In this document: positions 37,781 through 47,660 of the stretch, piece after piece
Position numbering within the stretch: the first letter of the stretch is position 1
How the letters are laid out: each line of letters begins with the position of its first letter
Assembly: GCF_002154555.1 (NCBI RefSeq)
Contig: NZ_MUNF01000137.1
Location: forward strand, 1-56,793
From: Streptomyces murinus
GTDB taxonomy: Bacteria > Actinomycetota > Actinomycetes > Streptomycetales > Streptomycetaceae
DNA: 56,793 bases
Direction: 5' to 3'
Notes under the pieces: model-generated
What the model saw: only the letters and a program-made list of their open reading frames with translations
Told to the model about the DNA's origin: nothing
The model's database searches: none
Position numbers and translations under genes: made by a program

Positions 37781-38941
37781 ATGACCGCACCTCCTGTCAC
37801 GGCCCCGGCCACCGCGCCCGTCACCGCCCTTCCCTCCGCCACCGGCGCCCGCAGCGCCCGCGCCGCCTGGATCATGCTGGCCTCCGGCTGGAGCGCCAAC
37901 CAGTTCTCGGCCCTGCTCGGCGCCTATCGAAGCCACCTCGGCCTCACCGAGTCCACGGTGACCGGCCTGTTCGCGGTGTATGTCGTCGGTCTGATACCCG
38001 CGCTGCTGCTCGCGGGCCCGCTCGCGGACCGCAGGGGACGACGCCCGGTGGCGCTCACGGCCCTCGCGGTCAACGTCCTGTCCACCGTGCTCCTCATGGC
38101 GGGCGGCGCGTGGGGCGGTACCTGGTTGCTGCTGCCCGGCCGCTTTCTGACCGGGGTCGGCGCGGGCGCGCTGCTGGCCGCGGGCAGCGCCTGGATCAAG
38201 GAACTCTCCGGCTCGCCGCGCCGCCCCGGCCTGTTCGTCTCCGCGGGCTTCGCGACGGGCGGCCTCGCGGCGGCGTTCATCGCACGGTGGGCGCCCTGGC
38301 CGATGGTCACGGCGTACGTCCCGCACGTCGTCATCGGCGCGGTGGCGGGGTGGCTCGCGCTGGCCGCGCCGGAGACGGGCGGAGGGGTCGCGGTCCATGG
38401 CTCCGACGTCGCCCGCGAAGACACCGGCCACCGCTTCCGGCGCACGGTCCTGCCCCTGGCGCCCTGGGTCTTCGCGGCCCCCACCATCGGCTTCGTCACG
38501 CTGCCGGGCACGCTCCACAGCGGTCTGCTCCTCACGGGCGTCGCGACGGCCCTCGTCCCCGGCGCCGGTCTGCTCACGGCGCGGCGAGCCCCGTCCACGC
38601 CCACCGCGGGTCTCCTGACCGTGGCGGCCGGCACCGCGATCGCCGTCGTCGCCGCCGCTTCGGAGAACGAGCCCCTCGCCCTCCTCGCCGCGATCGTCCT
38701 CGGCGCGGGCTACGGACTGGCCCTCACATACGGCCTCACCCGGACCGCGGCTCTCGCCCCGCCCCACCGACTCGCCCGCTGGACGGCCTGGTTCTGGGCG
38801 GTGGCGTACCTCGGCATGTTCACCCCGTACGTCCTCACGCTCCTCGGCCACGTCACGACGACACCCACCCTGCTGACCGCCGTCACCCTGCTCGCCCTCG
38901 CCCACGCCGGGTTCGTCTCCAGGAAGGGGAAGGGGCAGTAG
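37781..38941 (+). CDS. MFS transporter
   Basis: A 386-residue membrane protein with about 11-12 hydrophobic helices. GPLADRRGRRPVALTALAVNV is the conserved cytoplasmic loop between helices 2 and 3 (motif A), and PGRFLTGVGAGALLAAGSAWI resembles the helix-4 region. The first ~28 residues are Ala/Pro/Thr-rich and cytoplasmic. The ATG at 37781 has GAAGGGAG just upstream. It is divergent from the LysR regulator, which probably controls it. The substrate is not evident. Confidence 0.88.
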   Translation: MTAPPVTAPATAPVTALPSATGARSARAAWIMLASGWSANQFSALLGAYRSHLGLTESTVTGLFAVYVVGLIPALLLAGPLADRRGRRPVALTALAVNVLSTVLLMAGGAWGGTWLLLPGRFLTGVGAGALLAAGSAWIKELSGSPRRPGLFVSAGFATGGLAAAFIARWAPWPMVTAYVPHVVIGAVAGWLALAAPETGGGVAVHGSDVAREDTGHRFRRTVLPLAPWVFAAPTIGFVTLPGTLHSGLLLTGVATALVPGAGLLTARRAPSTPTAGLLTVAAGTAIAVVAAASENEPLALLAAIVLGAGYGLALTYGLTRTAALAPPHRLARWTAWFWAVAYLGMFTPYVLTLLGHVTTTPTLLTAVTLLALAHAGFVSRKGKGQ

Positions 38942-39041
38942 GAGGAGGGGAGACCTGCGGTGCACCGGGGGTTCCGTCCAGGCCGCCCCACCGGCCCCCC
39001 TGCTGACACGCCGTCAACCAGTGTGCAAAGCTGCCGATCAC

Positions 39042-40040
39042 ATGGGAAGGGTGTGGGCGGTGGGGCGGGAGCATACGGGGCGACAGCGGCGGCGGCACGG
39101 GACGATCGGCGCCGCGCAGGTCGCGGCGGCGGTGCTGGTGGTGGGCGGAGTGACGCTGGGAGCGCTGCTGTTGCGTCCCGACACGGGCCTGTCGGCCAAG
39201 GGGCGCGGGCCGCTCGGTGGCAATCCCGTGCTCGTGATCGGTCTCGTCCTGCTGGCATTCCTCGGTGGCCTGGCGCTGCGCGAGAAGTACCGGGAGCAGG
39301 TCCGCGCCGTTCAGGGGCTCGACCCGGTGGAACAGCGGATGGTCGACGTCGTGAGCCGTGTACTGCCGGTCGCGACCTTGCTCGTACCGCTGCTCGTCCT
39401 GATCCTGCACCGGTTCGGTTCGTCCGGCGGCGGCCATGAGGCCGAGCACGGGAGCGGCGACGGGCCGACCGCGTTCCCCAGCCCGGGGCAGGATCCGGTG
39501 CCCGATCTGCCGGCCGCCGAGCACGCCGACCACGGCCTGCGCCTCGGGCTGACGCCCATCCTGCTCGGTCTGGGCATCGCCCTGTTCGTCGTGGTCGTCG
39601 TGATCGCGGGACTGTACCTGTGGCGGTATCTGACCTGGCCGCCGGTGCTCGACGCGCCGGCGACCTACGCGACGGTCGGCGACGAGCGCGAACGGCTGAC
39701 CCGGGCCGTGGACTCCGGGCGCCGTGCCCTGCTGGACGGAACCGATGCCCGCGCGGCCGTCATCGCCTGCTACGCCACCATGGAAGAGTCGCTCGCCGCC
39801 TCCGGGGTGGCCCGGCGCGCCTCGGACAGCCCGCAGGACCTGCTGGAGCGGGCTGCCGCGGGCGGGCTGCCCGCGCGGGCGGCCGTCGTCGAGCTCACCG
39901 CCTTGTTCCGCGAGGCTCGTTACTCCACGCACCCGATGGGCGACGGCCACCGCGACCGCGCCGCGGCGGCCCTGGCCGAGATCGCCGACGGTCTGCGCTC
40001 ACGGGCGTCCGGGCCCGAATCCGTGGCGGGTGCCTCGTGA
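39042..40040 (+). CDS. DUF4129-domain membrane protein (MoxR operon, gene 1)
   Basis: A 332-residue protein with three membrane helices (about 20-40, 56-75, 105-125), a polar outside loop rich in Gly/His/Asp, another helix (about 175-200) and a C-terminal cytoplasmic DUF4129 domain (YATMEESLAASGVARRASDSPQDLLERA, then LTALFREARYSTHPM). It is the first gene of a five-gene run whose members overlap or nearly overlap; the 3' end shares GTGA with the next gene. The start is uncertain: GTG at 39021, ATG at 39042 and GTG at 39060 are all possible. The DUF4129-MoxR-DUF58 set is a widespread cell-envelope-linked module of unknown detailed function. Confidence 0.82.
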   Translation: MGRVWAVGREHTGRQRRRHGTIGAAQVAAAVLVVGGVTLGALLLRPDTGLSAKGRGPLGGNPVLVIGLVLLAFLGGLALREKYREQVRAVQGLDPVEQRMVDVVSRVLPVATLLVPLLVLILHRFGSSGGGHEAEHGSGDGPTAFPSPGQDPVPDLPAAEHADHGLRLGLTPILLGLGIALFVVVVVIAGLYLWRYLTWPPVLDAPATYATVGDERERLTRAVDSGRRALLDGTDARAAVIACYATMEESLAASGVARRASDSPQDLLERAAAGGLPARAAVVELTALFREARYSTHPMGDGHRDRAAAALAEIADGLRSRASGPESVAGAS

Positions 40041-40573
40041 AGGTGCCCGCGCGGATACAGAACTTCGTCAACTCCGTGGGAGGGACGCCCGGATCGGTAC
40101 GGCACTCGCTCGTCGTCCTGGGCACCGTCGCGGTCGGGGCCGAGGTACTGCTCGCCCTGGCCGACGGTGCCGCAGCGGCCGCCACCGGCTTCGCCCTCGT
40201 CACCGCGGTCGCGCTGGTCCTGGTGCGCTATGCCGCGGGCGGCGGCGCCCAGGACAGCGACCACCGCAAGCGGGTACGTCTGCTCGGCAGCCACGCCCCG
40301 GCGCTCGGCGGATGGCGGCGCATCGTGGCCAGGACCTTCGCGGACGACAGCGAGGTGCATCTGCGAACCGTCATGAGGCCGCAGTTGCAGCGGCTGTTCG
40401 CCGCCCGGCTGGCCGAGCGGCACGGCGTGGCGATGCACCGCAGCCCGCGGCGGGCCCGGGCCCTGGTCGGTGCCGAGCTGTGGCCGTGGATCGACCCCGG
40501 GGCGTCCGCTCCGGGGCCCACTCTCCCGGAGCCCGTCCTGCGGGCCCTGCTCGACCGGCTGGAAGCCCTGTGA
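40037..40573 (+). CDS. Small membrane protein of the MoxR operon (gene 2)
   Basis: A 178-residue protein with two membrane helices (about 22-42 and 46-65) and a basic cytoplasmic part (HRKRVRLLGSHAPALGGW, RRIVARTFADDSEVHLRTVMRPQLQRLFAARLAERHG). It starts at a GTG that overlaps the stop codon of the gene before (GTGA), a sign of coupled translation. It matches no family I can name, but the position between the DUF4129 and MoxR genes is conserved in actinomycete operons of this type. Confidence 0.78.
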   Translation: MKVPARIQNFVNSVGGTPGSVRHSLVVLGTVAVGAEVLLALADGAAAAATGFALVTAVALVLVRYAAGGGAQDSDHRKRVRLLGSHAPALGGWRRIVARTFADDSEVHLRTVMRPQLQRLFAARLAERHGVAMHRSPRRARALVGAELWPWIDPGASAPGPTLPEPVLRALLDRLEAL

Positions 40574-40683
40574 CCGGTGGCCCCGGGGCCGACCCCGCAA
40601 CCCGCGCGCCCGGCACCCGTCCCCGTCACAGCCCCGCCCCCTTCCCGTCCAAGCCCAAGCCCAAGTCCCGTGAGGATCCGACC

Positions 40684-41687
<1,004 letters not shown>

Positions 41688-41691
<4 letters not shown>

Positions 41692-43034
41692 AGGAACCGG
41701 TGCCGACCGGCGGAGCGGCCGCCGCCGTCCGGCGGGCCCTGGCCGACCGCCCGGACATGACCGCCGAGCCCCCGCCACCGCCACCGCCCGGCTGGCGTGC
41801 CGGTGAACGCGCGCTGCGGCTGGGCACGTTGGCGGTCATCGCGCTGGCCGCCGCACTGGTCACCGGGCGCCCCTGGGTACTCGCGCTCGCCGCCGCGCCC
41901 CTGGTGCTGCTCGCCCTCGCCCTGCCGAGCGGGCCGCGCCCGGAGACCGTGACGGCCGAGGCCGAGGTGGAGCCGCGGCGGTGCTTCGAGGGCGAGCGGG
42001 TGACGGTGCGGATCGCGGTGGCCTGCGACGGTGAGACCGGCCGTCTGGACCCCGGCATCACCCTCGGCCACGGGGTCCGGCTCGACCATCTTGCGGTCGG
42101 GCCGCGCCATATCGATCTCGTGCTGACCGTGCGGCGCTGGGGCCGCTGGACGCTCGGCACGGTGGACGTCGACGTCTACGACCGCGGTGGGCTGGCCCGG
42201 CGCACCGTGCGGGTCGGACTCGGTGAGGTCGCCGTCTTCCCGCTGCCCGGGCACGCCGGCCTCACGCCCATCCCGGTCCGGCTGCCGCAGCGGCTCGGCG
42301 AGCACACCGCCGCGCAGCGCGGCGAGGGCATCGAGGTCACCGGCGTGCACCCGTATGTACGTGGCGAACGGCAGCGGCGGATCCACTGGCCGGCCACCAC
42401 CCGGCGCGGCGCCCTCCAGGTCCACCAGTTCGCCGCGGAGCGCACCGCCGACACCGTGGTGCTGCTGGACGTGCTCGCCGACGTGGTCGATCCGGTCACC
42501 GGCGCGTCCTCGCTCGACGAGACCTTCCGGGCCGCCGCGGGGCTGGTCCGCGCCTATCTGCGCGCCCACGACCGGGTCGGCGTCGTATCGGTCGGCGGCA
42601 CGACCCGCTGGCTGCAACCGGGCGGCGGCCAGGGGTACTTCTACCGCATCGTCGAGAGTGTGCTGGACGTCCGCAAGGACGCCGCGTACCGCACGGAGGG
42701 GATCGGTCTGCTCCCGCCGCCCGCGTTGCCGCAAGGAGCGCTGGTGTACGTCATCACGCCGCTGACCGATCAGCGGATCTTCGACATCCTGCACCAGGTG
42801 CGGGGCCGGGCCAATCCGATGGTCGTGGTCGAGATCCCGACCGGCGAGCCGACCCTGGAAGCCGGCGACACCGAGGGCGAACTCGCGCTGCGGCTGTGGC
42901 GGGCCGATCGTGACGCCATGCGCTTCGCGTTGGTGGAACGCGGCATCGCGGTCGTCGCCCACCGGCCCGGTGAGAGCCTGGACCTCGCGCTCGCGCCGCT
43001 GCTGCGCACCCGCATCCACGGGGGGACCCGATGA
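41688..43034 (+). CDS. DUF58 / von Willebrand-like protein (gene 4)
   Basis: A 448-residue protein with a proline-rich N-terminal segment, two membrane helices (about 45-80), and a large cytoplasmic region with the DUF58 block GEGIEVTGVHPYVRGERQRRIHWPATTRRGALQVHQFAAER (about 220-260). After it comes a VWA-like fold beginning DTVVLLDVLADVVDP. DUF58 proteins are the usual partners of MoxR ATPases. The ATG overlaps the MoxR stop codon (ATGA), so the two are translationally coupled. Confidence 0.9.
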
Positions 43035-43633
43035 CCACCGCCGGCACCCGAGCCGCTCGGCCGGATGCGCGCCCGGCCGACAGCCGTGCCGCGCTGCTCG
43101 TCGCGCGTCTCACCTCCAGGCTCACCGATCGCCTGCTCGGTACGGCACTTGTCGTCGCGGCCTGCGATCCGCCGGCCGCCCTGCACGCGTCGTGGCTGGT
43201 CAAGGTGCTGGTCCTGGGGGCGGTGGGGGCCGCGTGGTGGGCCGCTCCGATGGTCGACGCGCGGCCGGTCCTGACCTCCATGCGCCGGCGCGCCGTCGCG
43301 GCCCGGCGCAGGACGACCGTGCTGCCGGCCTCGGCGATCGCGATCGCGGCTGCCACCGATCCCCCGCTCCGGCTGGTCGTCTGCGTCGCCGCGCTGCTGC
43401 TCGCCTATCTGCTCGTCACCGACGCGTGGACCGTCGGTGTCACCGCGCCACCCGGCCGTCCGCCGACGGCACCCGCGCTGGCCGCCGCCGCCGCGACCGC
43501 GCTGGTCCTGCTCGCCGCCCAGGCACCGGTGGCGGGCACCTCATGGGCGCGGCTGCTCGCCTCACTCGTGATCGCCGCGACCACGGTCTGCCTGGTACTG
43601 GCACTGCGCACCCGGCGCGGGCCGTCCGGCTGA
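43031..43633 (+). CDS. Small membrane protein of the MoxR operon (gene 5)
   Basis: A 200-residue integral membrane protein with about five hydrophobic segments (around 37-48, 55-75, 95-112, 116-135, 148-190) and short basic loops (MRRRAVAARRRT). The ATG overlaps the stop codon of the DUF58 gene (ATGA). I recognise no family. It is the last gene of the operon and is followed by a GC-rich hairpin region. Confidence 0.8.
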   Translation: MTTAGTRAARPDARPADSRAALLVARLTSRLTDRLLGTALVVAACDPPAALHASWLVKVLVLGAVGAAWWAAPMVDARPVLTSMRRRAVAARRRTTVLPASAIAIAAATDPPLRLVVCVAALLLAYLLVTDAWTVGVTAPPGRPPTAPALAAAAATALVLLAAQAPVAGTSWARLLASLVIAATTVCLVLALRTRRGPSG

Positions 43634-43716
43634 CCACCGCGCCGACCGGGCGCGGAGGCCGAGCGCGGAGGCCGCCGGGTGGGCGCGGCCTCGCCGACCG
43701 CGCCGGTGGCCCGCCG
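43634..43716. terminator. GC-rich hairpin region between convergent genes
   Basis: CCACCG (43634-43639) can pair with CGGTGG (43704-43709), with nested pairing between GCGCGGAGGCCG copies (there are two direct copies, about 43650-43661 and 43664-43675) and CGCGGCCTCGC. The MoxR operon and the lipoprotein gene both end here, so a two-way terminator is likely. Confidence 0.4.
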
Positions 43717-44502
43717 TCAGGCGCTCAGGTGGTCCCGGTCCCCCATCACCACGACGGGGTGGAGGCGGGGGTTGAGGGTGCTCAGCAGCGTCTTCATCCC
43801 GGACTCGGGAACGGTGACACAGGCGGACGTGCCGTCACCGTGGTCCAGGTGCAGCCATATGCCGCCGCCCTTCTCCACTCCCTCGGGGCGGTTCCAGTCG
43901 AACGGCGCGACGCCCTTGAGCCGGTTGTAGTCGATGGCGATGACGTAGTCGAAGTCGTGGACGTGCTCGTCGCCGTCCTCCGTCATGGCCGCGTAGGCAT
44001 TGTCGTCGTACCAGTAGGGCAGTCGGCTGCCGGGGTCCTCCAGCGACCCTCCCGCGTCCGTCAGGGAGAACGCGCCGACGGGGCTGCGCTCGTCGTCCAG
44101 GTGATGGTCGGTCGTCCAGCCCTGCCTGCCGTTGTGCGCGGGCCAGGTACCGGTGAGTTTCCAGGCGTTGCCCTTGCGCTCGTAGAGCACGACGGTGCTC
44201 TCGTCCGAGTCCTGGTCGTCGCCGTAGACGACCACCGCCTGGCGGGTGTCAGCCGGTACGCGCTTCGACATACGGCTTCCGATGCCCGGAAGGCGGGGCA
44301 CCGCGCCCGGGTTGGGAGACCCGGACGCCACCGGGATGTTGAGACCCGGTGCGCCGGCGTGGTTCCGGCGACCGCCGTCCGAGCCGCACGCCGCGGTGCC
44401 GGCCAGCAGCACACCGCAGACGAGGGCCACGGGTATGACATGACGCGCTCCACGGCGCCGCGCCGACAGTGGACTGGTCCGTACGACAGTAGATATCCGC
44501 AT
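43717..44502 (-). CDS. L,D-transpeptidase-like (YkuD-type) lipoprotein
   Basis: A 261-residue exported lipoprotein. The N-terminus has a basic stretch, a hydrophobic core (VIPVALVCGVLLAG) and a lipobox-like TAAC, after which a Gly/Ser/Asn-rich linker follows. The C-terminal domain has the YkuD-type pattern: SPVGAFSLTDAGG, HVHDFDYVIAIDYNR, and the catalytic block HLDHGDGTSACVTVPE with the His and the Cys nucleophile. Such enzymes cross-link or trim peptidoglycan peptides. The ATG at 44502 gives a normal signal peptide; another start at 44538 is possible. It is convergent with the MoxR operon. Confidence 0.82.
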   Translation of the reverse strand: MRISTVVRTSPLSARRRGARHVIPVALVCGVLLAGTAACGSDGGRRNHAGAPGLNIPVASGSPNPGAVPRLPGIGSRMSKRVPADTRQAVVVYGDDQDSDESTVVLYERKGNAWKLTGTWPAHNGRQGWTTDHHLDDERSPVGAFSLTDAGGSLEDPGSRLPYWYDDNAYAAMTEDGDEHVHDFDYVIAIDYNRLKGVAPFDWNRPEGVEKGGGIWLHLDHGDGTSACVTVPESGMKTLLSTLNPRLHPVVVMGDRDHLSA

Positions 44503-44600
44503 GATCAGGATGCTGCGGCGGTCGACCCCGGCATGCATCCGCAGACGGCATCCGGCCTAACAAGGGGGGTCCGCCTCGGGTGCCGCCTTCGGGACCGGCT

Positions 44601-45596
44601 CTAGTCCCACTCCCAGGTGATGCCGAGGACGCCCGGGCGGATCTGCTGTTCCACCAGGTGGACCGAGCCGTGGGCGTTGAGGGTCAGGTCGGTGACCGCC
44701 TTGCGGGGGGCGGTGGCCGAGGGGCGGGTGAAGCGACGGCAGTGGACGGGGAGGGCGGCGCGGTCGAAGCCGATCTGGAGGGCGTACTGGCCGCCGCCGT
44801 AGGTGAAGCCGCGCACGTACTCCTCGCTGGGCGCGCCGGTTCCGTCCTCGAAGCGGTACCCGAGGACGGCGGTCTCGCCGGCTCTCAGCCGTGCGTCGAA
44901 GAGGAGTTCCACGACGACGATTCCCGAGGCGCCGTCGCGCCGGGTCCGCCCGACCCGGCAGTTGCCGAGGCCGCGTACCCGGACCCGCTCGGTGTCGCAG
45001 CCCGGGTCGCCGAGGTGGATGGCGAGATAGCGGTCGACGCCGTCGCGGTGGGCGCGTACGACATGGTGCGAGTCCCGTGCGAGCAGCTCCCGGCGGGCGC
45101 CGATGTGAACGTGCTCGTAGTGGATCACGGTGTGCAGCCCGCCGTCCTCCGGCGCGGCGAGGCTCGCCAGCAGTGCTTCGAGCGCGGCGGCCGGTTCGAG
45201 GAGGGCGCGGTAGGGACGGGACGGGGGGCGGTCGCCGTTGGCGCGTGGCCCTATCAGCCGGGTGAGCGCGTGCGGGGGAAGCTCCAGGACCTCTTCGAGT
45301 ACGGTGACGGCGCGCAGCGACTCGGGCCGATCGGGCCGCCGTAGCCCGCGCTGCCAGTAGCTGAGGCTGGTCACCCCGACCCGTATGCCGCGCTGGGCGA
45401 GCCGGTGCTGCACCCGGTGCAGGGCAAGGCCGCGCGCGGCGAGCGCGGCCCGGAGCGCGACATCGAACGGGCCGGTGCGCAGGGCTTCGGCGAGTTCGGC
45501 CTCGGGGGTGGTGGAAGGGCCGGGGCGGCGGGACGGGCCGAGGGCCGGATCACTGGCGCGCGGGGTGCCATGGCGATCGGTAGCACGTGCTGCCAT
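44601..45596 (-). CDS. Helix-turn-helix protein with a C-terminal unknown domain
   Basis: A 331-residue protein. After a disordered Pro/Arg-rich N-terminus comes an XRE-like helix-turn-helix (about 45-110; LHRVQHRLAQRGIRVGVTSLSYWQRGLRRPDRPES) followed by a longer alpha/beta region without a recognised family (YEHVHIGARRELLARDSHHVV, GIVVVELLFDARLRAGETAVLGYRFED, GITWEWD). It is divergent from a secreted cysteine protease-like gene; the 251-bp spacer contains a perfect 14-bp palindrome that is a candidate for its own operator. Confidence 0.75.
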   Translation of the reverse strand: MAARATDRHGTPRASDPALGPSRRPGPSTTPEAELAEALRTGPFDVALRAALAARGLALHRVQHRLAQRGIRVGVTSLSYWQRGLRRPDRPESLRAVTVLEEVLELPPHALTRLIGPRANGDRPPSRPYRALLEPAAALEALLASLAAPEDGGLHTVIHYEHVHIGARRELLARDSHHVVRAHRDGVDRYLAIHLGDPGCDTERVRVRGLGNCRVGRTRRDGASGIVVVELLFDARLRAGETAVLGYRFEDGTGAPSEEYVRGFTYGGGQYALQIGFDRAALPVHCRRFTRPSATAPRKAVTDLTLNAHGSVHLVEQQIRPGVLGITWEWD

Positions 45597-45635
45597 CGGG
45601 GCTCTTCCCTCTTCCGGCCCCCATGAGCGTCTTCC

Positions 45636-45649
45636 AGTGAACGTTCACT
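45636..45649. promoter_or_regulatory. Perfect 14-bp palindrome in a divergent promoter region
   Basis: AGTGAACGTTCACT is fully self-complementary and lies 40 bp upstream of the helix-turn-helix gene start. A second inverted repeat, GAAGT-TT-ACTTC, is at 45725-45736, closer to the protease gene. Both are AT-richer than their surroundings and are good operator candidates. Confidence 0.5.
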
Positions 45650-45847
45650 TCCCGTACGGGCACGGGGTGTTGCCTACGGGCCGCCACCTGCCGGCACCGC
45701 GGGGGCGTTCACAACCGTACGCGCGAAGTTTACTTCACCACCATCCCGCGGCGGATGCCGTTGACCGGGGCCCGGCGGGTGATCAAAGCTGCTGTGGCAG
45801 CGTCCGGACGCGCACCGCCACCCCCCACCTTGACTGGGAGCACTGCC

Positions 45848-46486
45848 ATGTCCACCTCCAACCGACGCCGTATACGGCTGGCGTCACTGGCCCTCACGGC
45901 CGTCGCCGTCCTGACGCCCGCGTTCCTCCCCGCGGCCACCGCGCACGCCGCACCCGACTCCGTGCGACAGACGGCGCCACGGGCCGCCGCACGCCCCGCG
46001 CTCGCCACCGCCAAGCGCCTGAACATCACCATGCAGGCGCAGCAGAACAGCAATTGGTGCTGGGCGGCGAGCGGCAACACCATCGCCTCGTGGTTCGGGC
46101 GCGACTACAACCAGAACCAGTTCTGCGACGCCGCGTTCGGCCGCCCCCAGGGCAGCCCCTGCGGCAACTGGCAGGCGTCGCTGGGCAATGTGCAGGACGC
46201 CCTGGACTGGATGGGCATCAACCCCGGTACGTACGTGCGGGGTTACTTGCGCTACGCCACCGTGCAGAAGGAGATCGACGCCGGCCGCCCCGTCGAGACA
46301 CGCATCGAGTGGAGTTCCGGGGGCGGGCACATGCATGTGCTCTACGGCTACGACCCTGCCGCCGGCCAGGTCTACTGGGGCGATCCGTGGCCCTCCAACT
46401 CCCGCTACAACTGGGCGGATTACGACTACTACGTGGACAACAACTCGTTCACGTGGACGCACTCGCTCTACGGGATCGGAGCGTGA
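45848..46486 (+). CDS. Secreted papain-like (C39-type) cysteine protease family protein
   Basis: A 212-residue exported protein. A Sec signal peptide (RRRIRLASLALTAVAVLTPAFLPAATAHA) is followed by a papain-like domain: the catalytic Cys in NSNWCWAASGNTIASWF, the catalytic His in GGGHMHVLYGYD, and YWGDPW after it, all in the order of C39/C70-like proteases. The start at 45848 has GGGAG upstream. The next gene begins within or next to its stop codon, so the two form an operon, with the second encoding a membrane-anchored partner. Confidence 0.82.
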   Translation: MSTSNRRRIRLASLALTAVAVLTPAFLPAATAHAAPDSVRQTAPRAAARPALATAKRLNITMQAQQNSNWCWAASGNTIASWFGRDYNQNQFCDAAFGRPQGSPCGNWQASLGNVQDALDWMGINPGTYVRGYLRYATVQKEIDAGRPVETRIEWSSGGGHMHVLYGYDPAAGQVYWGDPWPSNSRYNWADYDYYVDNNSFTWTHSLYGIGA

Positions 46487-46491
46487 CCCCC

Positions 46492-47358
46492 ATGACCTCG
46501 ACCCACCCGCGCACGGCCGTCGTCGCCCTGCTCGCCGCCACGGCCCTCGGCGCCCTCACCCCCGCCGCCGCGCACGCGGCCTCCGGGCCCGCCGGTTTCC
46601 CCGCGCCCTTCACCGCCTCGGCCACCGCCCAGGCGAGGGAGGCGGCGTCCAGCCCCGCCACCCTCCACACCCTGTCGCGCTTCTTCGCCCGCGCCGGCGC
46701 CCTCAAGGCGGACGCGGCCCGCCCGCATCTGGTCGGGCCCTCGGTGACCGTCTACTCCCTCGCTCCCGGGTTCGTCGCCGGGCGCCCGGGCGCTCCCGTC
46801 GCCGCGCCGCAGTTCGTCGCGAGCAAGGCGGTCTCCGCCGACGGCCAGGTCGCCTCGCTGTGGACCGTACGGACGGCGCAGGGGTGGAAGGTCGTCAACA
46901 TCGCGACCGGCGGTGACGAGACCGACTACGTCGGCAAGGCGCACGGCCGCGGAACCGTCTTCCAGGAGCCGCAGATCGACGCCTGGTACGTGGTGCGCGA
47001 CGGCCGTGTGCTCCCGCTCGACCCCGACGCGCGCCGCGCCGTGGGCAAGGCCGGCGTCTCCCTCGCCGACTATCAGCGCCTGGTCCACAAGAAGTACGGC
47101 GACAAGCTCCCCGGCTCCGCCTACGACCGGGCGGGCAAGGGCGGCGGTTACGACGGCGCCCCGGCGGCCCCGCCCACGTCCTCCGTCTCCGCGTCCTCCG
47201 CCGACGCGCCCTCCGCCTCCGCGGCCACCGCGACGTCCACCACATCCACCACGTCAACGGCCTTCACCGCGACCGCCATCGCCATGGCCGCCGCGGCCGT
47301 GCTCGCGGTCTGCCTCCGTCTCCGCCGCGCCCGGCGCTCGCGCCGCGTCGCGGTGTGA
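46492..47358 (+). CDS. Secreted, membrane-anchored protein paired with the papain-like protease
   Basis: A 288-residue protein with an N-terminal signal peptide (TAVVALLAATALGALTPAAAHA), an extracytoplasmic domain without recognised family (QFVASKAVSADGQVASLWTVRTAQGWKVVNIATGGDE, then QEPQIDAWYVVRDGRVLPLD), a Ser/Thr/Ala-rich linker (about 215-250) and a C-terminal helix followed by basic residues, RLRRARRSRRVAV, which anchors it in the membrane. It has no LPXTG motif. A GTG at 46483 overlaps the stop codon of the protease gene (GTGA); the ATG three codons later is an alternative. It may be a substrate, inhibitor or anchor for the protease; this is inference. Confidence 0.75.
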   Translation: MTSTHPRTAVVALLAATALGALTPAAAHAASGPAGFPAPFTASATAQAREAASSPATLHTLSRFFARAGALKADAARPHLVGPSVTVYSLAPGFVAGRPGAPVAAPQFVASKAVSADGQVASLWTVRTAQGWKVVNIATGGDETDYVGKAHGRGTVFQEPQIDAWYVVRDGRVLPLDPDARRAVGKAGVSLADYQRLVHKKYGDKLPGSAYDRAGKGGGYDGAPAAPPTSSVSASSADAPSASAATATSTTSTTSTAFTATAIAMAAAAVLAVCLRLRRARRSRRVAV

Positions 47359-47396
47359 CCGGGCGCCGAAGGCTCCGGCCGACCGAGGTCTGAGCA

Positions 47397-47448
47397 GGGC
47401 GGGGACCGGCGCGGTGCCGCTGCGGCGCTCCGTGTCCGGTCCCCGCCC
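47397..47448 (+). terminator. Strong hairpin after the protease-pair operon
   Basis: GGGCGGGGACCGG (47397-47409) and CCGGTCCCCGCCC (47436-47448) are a perfect 13-bp inverted repeat with a 26-nt loop that itself can pair. It lies 38 bp after the stop codon. The stretch 47449-47660 holds no gene that I can support. Confidence 0.65.
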
Positions 47449-47660
47449 GAGGCATGCACCACCCGCGCGACCTCCTCGGCGCACACCGTGTGCTCAGCGT
47501 GCGCTCGCCGTGCGCTCACCGACCGGACCGCCGACGCGCGCTCCCGCCTCGCCACCGCGCGCCTGTCCGAGTTCCCGCAGCGCGCCGCGAAGTCGCCCGG
47601 CAGAACGAGCAGTTGCACGGCCTCGGCCGCGCCGCTACCACGCGACCCGCCACTCCCCCT

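Noticed and set aside
47455..47618. Possible gene in the spacer before the TetR gene
   Set aside because: Frames on both strands are low-complexity (Arg/Ala/His) and unrelated to known families.
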